From Stieleria mannarensis (GTDB lineage Bacteria > Planctomycetota > Planctomycetia > Pirellulales > Pirellulaceae), in contig NZ_JACEHH010000039.1 of the NCBI RefSeq assembly GCF_014154935.1, forward strand, positions 17,285 through 81,284: 64,000 bases of DNA, read 5' to 3'. The notes under the pieces were generated by a model, which was not told the origin of the DNA, made no database searches, and saw only the letters and a program-made list of their open reading frames with translations. The first letter of the stretch is position 1. The number at the start of each line of letters is the position of its first letter. A program made the position numbers and the translations under genes. This document shows, piece by piece, positions 56,389 to 64,000 of the stretch.

Positions 56389-58271
56389 TGATGGTTGGAT
56401 TGTTTCAAGACCTATGGGCAAGCGTTGGCGTAGCGACGTTGGCCAAAGCGGGGTGGCGCGTCGCGAGGTCAAAGGCTGTGCGGGCTGCTCGCTTACCGGC
56501 CCGTCGATTTAATCAGTGTTTCAAGATCGCTGCGAACCTGCCAGCCCGAAGCGTGAGCGAGGGGCATTGCGTTGCCACGTGCGTGCGTGTGCGAGCTTGC
56601 ATCGACAGGCCATTACGCGTCCCGCCGGCGGTGGTGACTCGGGCCGCTCGCTTACGCGTCCCGCTGGCAGGGGTGGTGGCTGTGTTTTGCGTCGGGGCAT
56701 CGCAAAACGCTCAAGCACAACTCAAGCTCGATCGACTGTTCCCGCCGACGGTTGCGGCGGGAGGCGAATCCGAAATCAGCGCGGAGGGAAAATTCCCGAA
56801 GTGGCCTGCATCGGTCGACTGCGATCGAGCGGACGTTGAAATCACGGCGGCAAAGGATTCCGGCAAGTTCACCGTCAAGATCCCCGAAACGTCTCCGCCG
56901 GGCGTCGCCTGGGTCCGTTTCTACGATGACCAATCGGCCAGCCAGCTCTACCCGCTGGTCATCGCGACGGTCCCGGTCACTACCGAAACCGAACCGAACG
57001 ACAATCGTGATGCGGCCAATGCGGTGTCGATGCCGGCCGTCGTCGTCGGGCGATTGGCCAAGGGCGGCGATAGCGATGCCTATCGCGTCTCGCTCAAGGC
57101 CGGCCAGCAACTGGTCGCTTCGGTCACCGCCAACCAGCTGCTTGCGTCCCCGATGGATGCGGTGCTGCAACTGACGGACCTGCGCGGCAACGTGCTGGCG
57201 CAGGTCGACGATGTCCGCGGTCTTGACCCACAACTGGTCTACCGCAGCGAGACCGATCAAGACGCCCTGGTCCGCATCTTTGCCTTTCCCGAAACACCCA
57301 ACAGCACGATCGGATTTAGCGGATCGAGCAGCTATGTTTACCTGTGCGAACTCACCACGGGGCCGTTCCTGGATCATCTGGTCATCAGCGGCGCGAGCAC
57401 CCTGCCCTTCGGCTACAACCTGCCCGAACCGTGTACCGTCGACGTCTTACCGGCCACGCGAATCGCACCGGCCAGCGGATCGATCCCCGGTGGACTCGGC
57501 TGGGCCTGGGATTCGCGTCCTGCTGAGACAGAGATTCAACTCCATCACGACGATTTTGATGGAACACTCCCTGCCGTCCTGACCGGGCACATCGCCGAGC
57601 CGAAGCAATCACACACGGTGTCATTTCCAGGCGTCAAAGGAACCAAATACCGTGCCGAAGTGCGTTCGAAAGCGGACGGGTACCTGCTGGATGCAAAGCT
57701 GACCGTCACGGAGCAAAAGTCCGGCAGCGTGTTGGCCAGCAACGATGACCTTTCGCGGGGCAACGTCGATTCCGGCGCCGACTTCACCGCCAAAGAAGAC
57801 GGCATCATCGACGTGACGGTGTCCGACATGATCGACGGATACGGACCGCGGCATTTCTATCAATTGACCATTCGTGAAAGCCGGCCCGAATGTCGACTCA
57901 CACTCGCCGAAGACCACTTCGTGCTGCCCCGCGACAAACCGCTGGAGATCCCTGTCACGGTCGAGCGGTCATCGGGTTTTAGCGACAAACTGCAAATCAC
58001 GGCATCGGGACTGCCACCCGGAGTGGTCGTCGAAAACGTGATTTCGCAGCCCAAAGGCGACACGTCGAAGTCGGTCAAATTAAAGTTGACCGTTGGGGAA
58101 GGTGCCGCCGGAAACGCCAGGATCCAAATCATCGGCACGTCGCTGGATTCCGACGGCAAACCGACCGACCGAACCGTCACCGCAACGTTCCCGCTGCGTC
58201 CCTCCACCGCGCCCTCCGAAGTCTGGTTGACGATCCCGCCGGCACCGACCGACGGCAAATCATCCGATTAA
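56388..58271 (+). CDS. PPC-domain exported protein with repeat-derived N-terminus
   Basis: About 627 residues from GTG 56388 (ATG 56391), overlapping the DUF1501 stop (TAGTGATG). The first 90 residues are Arg/Ala-rich and include LPARSVSEG, the translation of a repeat common in planctomycete genomes. The recognisable protein starts with a hydrophobic stretch (VPLAGVVAVFCVGASQNAQA, 91-110) acting as signal peptide, then AQLKLDRLFPPTVAAGGESE. Beta-rich domains follow, including a pre-peptidase C-terminal (PPC) domain (ETEPNDNRDAANAV, DSDAYRVSLKAGQQLVASV) and a second similar unit. GTG 56634 is an alternative start. It probably functions with the neighbouring DUF1501 and PSCyt1 proteins. Confidence 0.85.
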   Translation: MMVGLFQDLWASVGVATLAKAGWRVARSKAVRAARLPARRFNQCFKIAANLPARSVSEGHCVATCVRVRACIDRPLRVPPAVVTRAARLRVPLAGVVAVFCVGASQNAQAQLKLDRLFPPTVAAGGESEISAEGKFPKWPASVDCDRADVEITAAKDSGKFTVKIPETSPPGVAWVRFYDDQSASQLYPLVIATVPVTTETEPNDNRDAANAVSMPAVVVGRLAKGGDSDAYRVSLKAGQQLVASVTANQLLASPMDAVLQLTDLRGNVLAQVDDVRGLDPQLVYRSETDQDALVRIFAFPETPNSTIGFSGSSSYVYLCELTTGPFLDHLVISGASTLPFGYNLPEPCTVDVLPATRIAPASGSIPGGLGWAWDSRPAETEIQLHHDDFDGTLPAVLTGHIAEPKQSHTVSFPGVKGTKYRAEVRSKADGYLLDAKLTVTEQKSGSVLASNDDLSRGNVDSGADFTAKEDGIIDVTVSDMIDGYGPRHFYQLTIRESRPECRLTLAEDHFVLPRDKPLEIPVTVERSSGFSDKLQITASGLPPGVVVENVISQPKGDTSKSVKLKLTVGEGAAGNARIQIIGTSLDSDGKPTDRTVTATFPLRPSTAPSEVWLTIPPAPTDGKSSD

Positions 58272-58293
58272 GTTTCGCCCCACCGGCTACGCC

Positions 58294-61200
58294 ATGATCC
58301 ATCCTGCTACTTACTCCCGTCTGAATTTGCGCCTTGGTGTTTCAGCCACGTTCCTGTCGTCGCTGTTCCTGCTGTCGCTCTCGCCGGTGTGGATGTCGTC
58401 GGTGTCGGCCAATCCCCGCGAGATCGCAGAGTTGCCCGAAGACCGTGAGGTCGTGTTCAGCCGTGACGTCGCGCCGGTGCTGAAGAAGAATTGTGTCGCG
58501 TGTCACAACGCCAGCAGCGAAGAAGGCGGCGTCAACCTGGAATCCGTCGCCAAGATGAAAGCGTCCGACGTGGACGACGTTTTGGTGCCCGGCGATGCGT
58601 CGAAAAGCCGTTTGTTTCTTTTGGCATCTCACGCCGAAGATCCGCTGATGCCGCCGGAGGACAACGACGTCTCGGCCGCAGCACTTAACCCCATCGAACT
58701 CGCCCTGCTGCGCCGCTGGATCGACTCCGGCGCCGCGGTCGACCAGGCGGCAAGCAGCCCGACGCCGCGCCAGTGGCAACCGCTGCCGAATTCCCTGCAA
58801 ACCGTTTTCGGATCCGCCATCACATCCGATGGGCGACTGGCCGCGGTCGGATTCGGAAACCAGATCCAAGTGTTCGGATCAATATCGTCCCAGCCGATCG
58901 ATTCATTGCAGCGTGTCCAGGACGGCCAAGGCCGACCTCCCCATGACGACTTTGTTCAAGACCTGCGATTCGATTCCGCTGGTGGGCGAATCATCTCCAC
59001 GGGATATCGGAACGTCAAACTCTGGTATTTGGCCCCGTTCGACTCCACGACGATCCCCACGATCGATCGCGACGACACCTTGGCAATCGCGATCAGCGAA
59101 AGCGGACGCCACGTCGCGGCGCTGTCTCGGCGGGGTGAATTGAGTGTGGGCGAAGTCGGCAAGAATCGATGGCAGTGGATGAAGGGTTTCGACCTGCCAA
59201 CGGAAATTCAATCCGCGGCGTCCTCCGCATCGCCCCAGCATGTTCGCATCGCCGTCGGGCCCGACGGCCAGCGCGTCGCGATCGCTTGGGACAAAACGGT
59301 CCGCATCGACGGAATCGAACCGGAAACGATCCGTACGTCCGCTCCAACCACATCCATGATTTGGCTGGACCAAAACAACCTGGTCACCGGCCAGACGTCG
59401 GGCAACGTCAGCCGCCATCGCCGCGAAAACGAGACTTGGTCGAGCAATCCGTGGTCCGTTTCGGATCAGCCGATCACGTTCCTGGCCTCCGCGTCCGGCG
59501 ACGACGCGGCGTTGGTCGCAGTGGACGCCGCAGGCAAGGTCGCACGACTGGATGTTTCTCAAAACAAGTTCGTCGAATTCGGCAAACTGCCCTCGCCCGC
59601 GGCCTCGGTCGCGTTGGCCGCGAATCAAAAAAAGCTGTGGGTAACAACGCCTTCCGGAGCGGTCGGGACCTTTGATCTGGCGGACAAGAAATACACCGAG
59701 GTCGCCAAATCCGATCCCCAGGCCGCTGCGACACATGCCTCGGACGAATGGGAGTCGTCGGTGGGCGAAAAACTGATCGCCGCCGATGACAAAGCGGTCA
59801 AGCAGGCCCAAACCAACGTGGACGCAGAAAAGAAAAGTCTGGAAAAGATCGCCGGCGACATCACCGCCAAAAAGACCGCGATCAGCGAAAAAGAAACGCA
59901 GGTCGCCGCCGCAAAGAAAGCCGCCGACGACGCCAAAACCAAACTGGCCCAAGCCAAAACCGACGAAGCATCGGCAACCAAGATGCGAACGGAATTGACC
60001 GCAACCGTGACGCAACTGGACAAGAAGATCACGGAACTCGCCGAACAACTCGATGCACTGAAAAAGCAAAAGACGGACGCCGAACAAAAGCTCGCCGCCG
60101 TTCCTGATCCGAAGAAACTTGCCGAGACGGTCAAGTCGCTGACCGAAACCTCGCAGAAAGCGGCGAAAGATCTCGAAGCAAAAGACAAACAACTCACCAG
60201 CGAACGAGCCGAATTGAAGTCGGCCGAAGAAACCGAGGCCCGTGGTAAGCGACGGCTTGAGGGACTGGAGGCGGAAGTGCAACGTCGTCAACAACGGTTG
60301 GAAAAGACCAAGGCGGAACAGGAAGCTCGAAAGGCTCAAGTCGCGAAGTCAAAGACGGCCGCCGAGCAATCACAAGCGACTGACCTGCCCATCGCCCTGA
60401 TCGCCGGCGGATCTCGGTTTCTGACACGTTCAAAGCCGAGCGGCCAATGGAATCTCTGGTCCGCCGCGGGCGACTGGTTGGGCGGATTCCCCCAAATGCC
60501 GGTCGGTGGTCAATGGGTCGCCGCGGGCGACGACTGTGTCTTGATCCAAGATGCCGACGGACAACTGCACGCACTTGAACCCTCCCAGCACCTTTGGCAA
60601 CTTCAGCAATCGATCGGTTCGGCCACCGGGGAAAGCCCCTTTGCCGACCGCGTGTTGAGTGTGGATGTCGATCCATCGGGGCGATTTCTTGCCACCGGCG
60701 GAGGCGAACCGTCTCGCAGCGGAGAGTTGATGATCTGGAACACATCCGATGGTTCACTAGTGCGTCGCATCGAGTCGCCGCACAGCGACACGGTGTTGTG
60801 CGTTCGTTTTTCGCCTGACGGGAAAACGTTGGCCAGCGGAGGCGCCGATCGGATGATCAAACTGTGGGACGTGGAGACGGGAACGCTGATCAAGACGCTC
60901 GAAGGCCACACGCATCACGTCAGCGCGCTAGCGTGGAACGTGAACCGCAGCGAGTTGGCAAGCGGTTCGGCCGACGAAACGGTCAAGATTTGGAACATCG
61001 AATCGGGGAAAGCAACTCGGACGATCAGCGGACTGAAATCCGAGGTCACTCGGTTGGTCTATGTGGGCCGCGACGACCGCATCGGCATCACCTGCGGCGA
61101 CGGCTACTTCCGTGTCTACCGGACCGACAACGGTGGGCGCGAAACCAACGCCAAACTGCCCGGCGGATACCTGTACGCCCTGGACAGCAACCGCGACGGA

Positions 61201-61299
61201 ACGCAGTTCATCGTCGGCGGCGCCGAAGGCGTCGCCACCCGAGTCGACAAGTCCGGAAAGCAGTTGCAGGAACTTGTCGCGGGTCAACCGATGCGGTGA
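58294..61299 (+). CDS. PSCyt1 cytochrome-like protein with WD40 repeats and coiled coil
   Basis: 1001 residues from ATG 58294, with a signal peptide ending near SVSA/NPRE. The N-terminal planctomycete cytochrome C domain has CVACH (67-71) within FSRDVAPVLKKNCVACHNAS and MPPEDN. WD40-like blades run to about 490. A long charged coiled coil (about 490-700; KSLEKIAGDITAKKTAISEK and similar) splits the propeller. Clear WD40 repeats resume at about 780-990 (VLCVRFSPDGKTLASGGADR, MIKLWDVETGTLIKTLEGH, SALAWNVNRSELASGSADE). It ends the four-gene cluster and is probably its heme-bearing scaffold. Confidence 0.93.
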   Translation: MIHPATYSRLNLRLGVSATFLSSLFLLSLSPVWMSSVSANPREIAELPEDREVVFSRDVAPVLKKNCVACHNASSEEGGVNLESVAKMKASDVDDVLVPGDASKSRLFLLASHAEDPLMPPEDNDVSAAALNPIELALLRRWIDSGAAVDQAASSPTPRQWQPLPNSLQTVFGSAITSDGRLAAVGFGNQIQVFGSISSQPIDSLQRVQDGQGRPPHDDFVQDLRFDSAGGRIISTGYRNVKLWYLAPFDSTTIPTIDRDDTLAIAISESGRHVAALSRRGELSVGEVGKNRWQWMKGFDLPTEIQSAASSASPQHVRIAVGPDGQRVAIAWDKTVRIDGIEPETIRTSAPTTSMIWLDQNNLVTGQTSGNVSRHRRENETWSSNPWSVSDQPITFLASASGDDAALVAVDAAGKVARLDVSQNKFVEFGKLPSPAASVALAANQKKLWVTTPSGAVGTFDLADKKYTEVAKSDPQAAATHASDEWESSVGEKLIAADDKAVKQAQTNVDAEKKSLEKIAGDITAKKTAISEKETQVAAAKKAADDAKTKLAQAKTDEASATKMRTELTATVTQLDKKITELAEQLDALKKQKTDAEQKLAAVPDPKKLAETVKSLTETSQKAAKDLEAKDKQLTSERAELKSAEETEARGKRRLEGLEAEVQRRQQRLEKTKAEQEARKAQVAKSKTAAEQSQATDLPIALIAGGSRFLTRSKPSGQWNLWSAAGDWLGGFPQMPVGGQWVAAGDDCVLIQDADGQLHALEPSQHLWQLQQSIGSATGESPFADRVLSVDVDPSGRFLATGGGEPSRSGELMIWNTSDGSLVRRIESPHSDTVLCVRFSPDGKTLASGGADRMIKLWDVETGTLIKTLEGHTHHVSALAWNVNRSELASGSADETVKIWNIESGKATRTISGLKSEVTRLVYVGRDDRIGITCGDGYFRVYRTDNGGRETNAKLPGGYLYALDSNRDGTQFIVGGAEGVATRVDKSGKQLQELVAGQPMR

Positions 61300-61817
61300 A
61301 TCACGCAGATCCCTAGGCGGCGAAGTGGCGCAGCCTGTGTGAGAGAAGATTGGATCACCGGTGTCAGAAACCCATCGCCCCCAACGCTCAAGCCGCGGCG
61401 GTGTCCGCCACCGCTGCGCCGGAGGAAAGTTGCTTCGAGCCGGCGGTGGGTCCAACCGCTGCGTGTAGAGAGCGACCGAGTGGGTTTGTTTTACGGCGAC
61501 TTCTCTACCGTTAATATCCAGTGCTCGAACGGCGTCGTCGTGTCCGACGAAAATCCATCCGCCGATCTCCGAAAAACGCGGTGTTGAGCCCTATTCGGGC
61601 TCGGCGGAGCAGACCGAGGCTGGTGGATACATCATTTTCCGATCGATGTTGGCCTCGACAAATGAGAAACGTCACGTCCTCTTTTGGCGGTCTATCGACT
61701 CGTTGGCTTGTCCGTGCATGCCGATTCAGTGCGAAGTTTCAAATTTCGTGAGAAAAAGGCTGCCGATTTCACGCACGTTAGTATAGCGAGATTACGGCAA
61801 AACTCTGGAACGGGCTT
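61300..61817. other. intergenic region
   Basis: No gene is recognised. A hairpin-rich stretch with GCGGCGGTGTCCGCCACCGC and GCCGGCGGTGGGTCCAACCG (about 61390-61460) looks like a dispersed repeat. The G+C content falls noticeably after about 61700. Confidence 0.45.
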
Positions 61818-64000
61818 ATGACGGAAGAATCAATTTTTGCGAAAGCAATCGAGATCGAAGACGCGGACGAGCGTCAACGGTTTTTGAATGATGCCTGTAA
61901 GGGTGATCGCAAACTTCGTCACCGATTGGAAGCGCTGCTTTCGGCCAGAAAAGAACCGGACAGTCTGCTCGACCAGTCCATCAGCTTCGATGGTGATCTC
62001 ACCGAGGAACTCACTTTCGAATCGAAAGAGGCCGAGCGTCAAATCGGCCCGTACAGGATTCTGCAGAAGATCGGCGAAGGTGGGTTTGGCCTCGTCTACA
62101 TGGCCGAACGGAAGCAGCCCATGCGTCAAAGAGTGGCGCTGAAGGTCATTAAGCCCGGAATGGATTCGAAAGCGGTCGTCGCCCGATTCGAGGCGGAACG
62201 ACAAGCGTTGGCCATGATGGATCACCCGAACATCGCGCGAATCTTGGACGGCGGGGTGACCGATTCCGGACGACCCTATTTTGTGATGGACTTAGTCAAA
62301 GGTGTTCCAATCACCGAATTCTGCAATGCAAACAGATTGACGACCGAACAACGCCTTGAGCTCTTTATTTCCGTTTGTCACGCGGTAAACCATGCTCATC
62401 AGAAAGGAATCATTCACCGAGATCTCAAGCCCTCGAACATCTTGGTGACACTCCATGACGGCAAGCCGTTACCCAAAGTCATCGATTTCGGTGTCGCCAA
62501 GGCCTTGAATCATGAGTTGACAGAGAAAACCTGCTTCACTCAATTCGGACAAATGATCGGCACACTTCAGTATATGAGCCCGGAGCAGGCCGAGATGAGC
62601 GCAATTGATATCGATACGAGAAGTGACATCTACTCGCTGGGCGTTGTGCTGTACGAATTACTGACCGGTGAGACACCCATTCCGGGAGAACGTTTACGGG
62701 CGACTGCTTATGCAGAGATTCAACGCATTCTTCGCGAAGAAGAACCGCCCAAACCGAGCCTCCGGTTGAGCACGATGGGGGCGAGCTTGACTATCGTTGC
62801 GAAACATCGCGGCACCGATGCAATTTCACTTTGCAAAAACATCTCCGGAGAGCTCGATTGGATCGTGATGAAGACGCTCGACAAGGACCGTAGCCGACGC
62901 TACGCCACTGCGAATGAACTATCAGCAGACGTTACAAACTTTTTGCAGCTACTGCCGGTCAACGCGCGCCCCCCTTCGCGCGGATATCTGTTTAGAAAAT
63001 TTGCGGTCCGACACAAGGCCACGCTTGTCACCGTCATCTGTGTTTTTTGTCTCGTGGCGTTTGCTTCCGTCGGCGCCGTCATTGCAGCCGTCGTGGCGAA
63101 TCATTATCGAGTCGTCGCCGAAAACAACGCGATTGCCGCGGAACAATTAGCGGAGCAGCGGGCTGCAGAAAGATGTGCATCAGATACGTTCGCCGCAGCG
63201 GCGGCACTTGAAGAGAACAGCACGCTCATCGCCGATCAGCTGCTGCTGCGAAATATTCCACCAGACGGGGCGAAGGAACATGATTATCGAGGAGTTGAAT
63301 GGTACTTGACGTGGAACCTCGGCCGACCGATGAGGGAAGCCGAAACGATCCCTTGCGATGACTATGTCACTGCAGCAAGCGTGTCGCCCAGCGGACGGTA
63401 TGTTGCATTGTCGTTTCGCGGCGCCCCGGCGAAGATTGTCGACCTGGTAACACGTCAATTCGACGAACTTCCGAATTCCTATCAGGCGTGGACCAATCGG
63501 ATCCTATTCTGCAATTCCGATTTTGTCGTGCTCCACATGAGCGAGGACAGGCAGGCTGCGGTTCTCACGGATTGGAAAACGGGTGACTCGACACATCTGT
63601 CCCACCCATCTCTCATCGATATCGGGGATATCTGTGTTTCCCAAGATGGATCGATTGTTGCAGCGACCGGTAACGAGGCCACGGTCCTCTGGCAAATCAA
63701 TGACCAGTCGAGCCCGATGGGTGAACCCAAAATTCTGTCGACCGACAAGGGATCTGTGATCGGTCTATCTCCCGACAATCGGTTCTTGGTCGTCTGTGAG
63801 GCGAAGAGGAATATGACCATCCATGATTTGAGCGAAGGAAAAATCCACAATCAGATTTCTGAAATTCATGATCAAAAGATTTACTCCCTCGATGTGTCGA
63901 CGGATGGGAAGATCGCGACGGTGAGCATGGATCGCGCGATCAAGATTTGGAACATCGAAACCGGGACCAAGGAGATGACTCTGCGGGCGCACGATGACCG
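61818..64000 (+). CDS. Ser/Thr protein kinase with TM helix and WD40 region (partial at right edge)
   Basis: ATG 61818 opens a frame that runs past the window end (727 codons visible). An N-terminal helical segment ([20 protein letters not shown]), common in planctomycete kinases, precedes a complete Hanks kinase domain: GEGGFG (86-91), Lys109 in [17 protein letters not shown] with Asp202, DFG at 223-225, [14 protein letters not shown] membrane helix follows near 397-420. The outer part starts with a helical linker and WD40-like blades ([20 protein letters not shown] at the edge). It is predicted to read an outer signal and phosphorylate cytoplasmic partners. G+C is lower than in the neighbouring genes. 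Confidence 0.93.
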   Translation, partial: MTEESIFAKAIEIEDADERQRFLNDACKGDRKLRHRLEALLSARKEPDSLLDQSISFDGDLTEELTFESKEAERQIGPYRILQKIGEGGFGLVYMAERKQPMRQRVALKVIKPGMDSKAVVARFEAERQALAMMDHPNIARILDGGVTDSGRPYFVMDLVKGVPITEFCNANRLTTEQRLELFISVCHAVNHAHQKGIIHRDLKPSNILVTLHDGKPLPKVIDFGVAKALNHELTEKTCFTQFGQMIGTLQYMSPEQAEMSAIDIDTRSDIYSLGVVLYELLTGETPIPGERLRATAYAEIQRILREEEPPKPSLRLSTMGASLTIVAKHRGTDAISLCKNISGELDWIVMKTLDKDRSRRYATANELSADVTNFLQLLPVNARPPSRGYLFRKFAVRHKATLVTVICVFCLVAFASVGAVIAAVVANHYRVVAENNAIAAEQLAEQRAAERCASDTFAAAAALEENSTLIADQLLLRNIPPDGAKEHDYRGVEWYLTWNLGRPMREAETIPCDDYVTAASVSPSGRYVALSFRGAPAKIVDLVTRQFDELPNSYQAWTNRILFCNSDFVVLHMSEDRQAAVLTDWKTGDSTHLSHPSLIDIGDICVSQDGSIVAATGNEATVLWQINDQSSPMGEPKILSTDKGSVIGLSPDNRFLVVCEAKRNMTIHDLSEGKIHNQISEIHDQKIYSLDVSTDGKIATVSMDRAIKIWNIETGTKEMTLRAHDD

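Overview
The window looks like chromosome of a planctomycete of the Pirellulaceae (Rhodopirellula/Rubripirellula/Stieleria-like). The evidence is the gene set: a DUF1559 prepilin-like protein ending in the H-x9-DG signature, a DUF1549/DUF1553 – DUF1501 – PPC-domain – PSCyt1/WD40 cluster, a CRTAC1-type FG-GAP lipoprotein, two Ser/Thr kinases of planctomycete style and an arylsulfatase. Genome style agrees: G+C is high, genes are spaced by intergenic DNA full of dispersed hairpin repeats, and many starts lack a clear Shine-Dalgarno sequence. No rRNA, tRNA, CRISPR array, complete insertion sequence or prophage was seen.

Layout. 1-3.1 kb: possible end of a membrane protein, a decayed Fe-alcohol dehydrogenase joined to a decayed archaeal-type (type II) GAPDH, a minus-strand terminator, a 22-bp tandem repeat and a secreted Cys-rich protein. 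3.6-7.7 kb: nitrogen control (glnD, glnB) plus a PduO-type cobalamin adenosyltransferase. 7.8-16 kb: housekeeping genes (Nudix, degenerate transglutaminase-like lipoprotein, FMN reductase, nadD, priA, a SET-domain methyltransferase). 16-25 kb: SDR, PP2C phosphatase coupled to an EamA transporter, exported and TPR proteins, an HtrA/PDZ-like protein without catalytic residues, and a PQQ-propeller protein. 25-34 kb: a 59-residue lipoprotein convergent with a DUF1559 gene across a shared terminator, then the CRTAC1 lipoprotein, a large TolC-like protein and an alpha/beta hydrolase. 34.5-36.7 kb: nrfHA, ammonifying nitrite reductase. 36.8-39 kb: accessory patch with an orphan gene, a broken Rpn-type nuclease and many small repeats. 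39-42.1 kb: MacB-like permease and HlyD-like adaptor without an ATPase. 42.7-50.5 kb: signalling block (response regulator fused to a HATPase domain, hybrid histidine kinase, Ser/Thr kinase with PAS, Kef-type antiporter with CBS domains). 50.7-61.3 kb: sulfatase and the DUF1549/DUF1501/PPC/PSCyt1 cluster. 61.8 kb to the end: a Ser/Thr kinase with TM and WD40 region, cut by the window edge.

How the parts fit. glnB/glnD sense nitrogen status, and NrfHA makes ammonium from nitrite, so two layers of nitrogen metabolism are present, 28 kb apart and not in one operon. The signalling block mixes His-Asp phosphorelay, an anti-sigma-like ATPase domain and Ser/Thr phosphorylation next to an ion antiporter. 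It is the best candidate for an undescribed regulatory unit, although its being one unit is inferred from gene order only. The most distinctive sequence-level signals are several dispersed palindromic repeat families, two of which appear to lie in frame inside coding regions, and a heptamer repeat with strong G-quadruplex potential.
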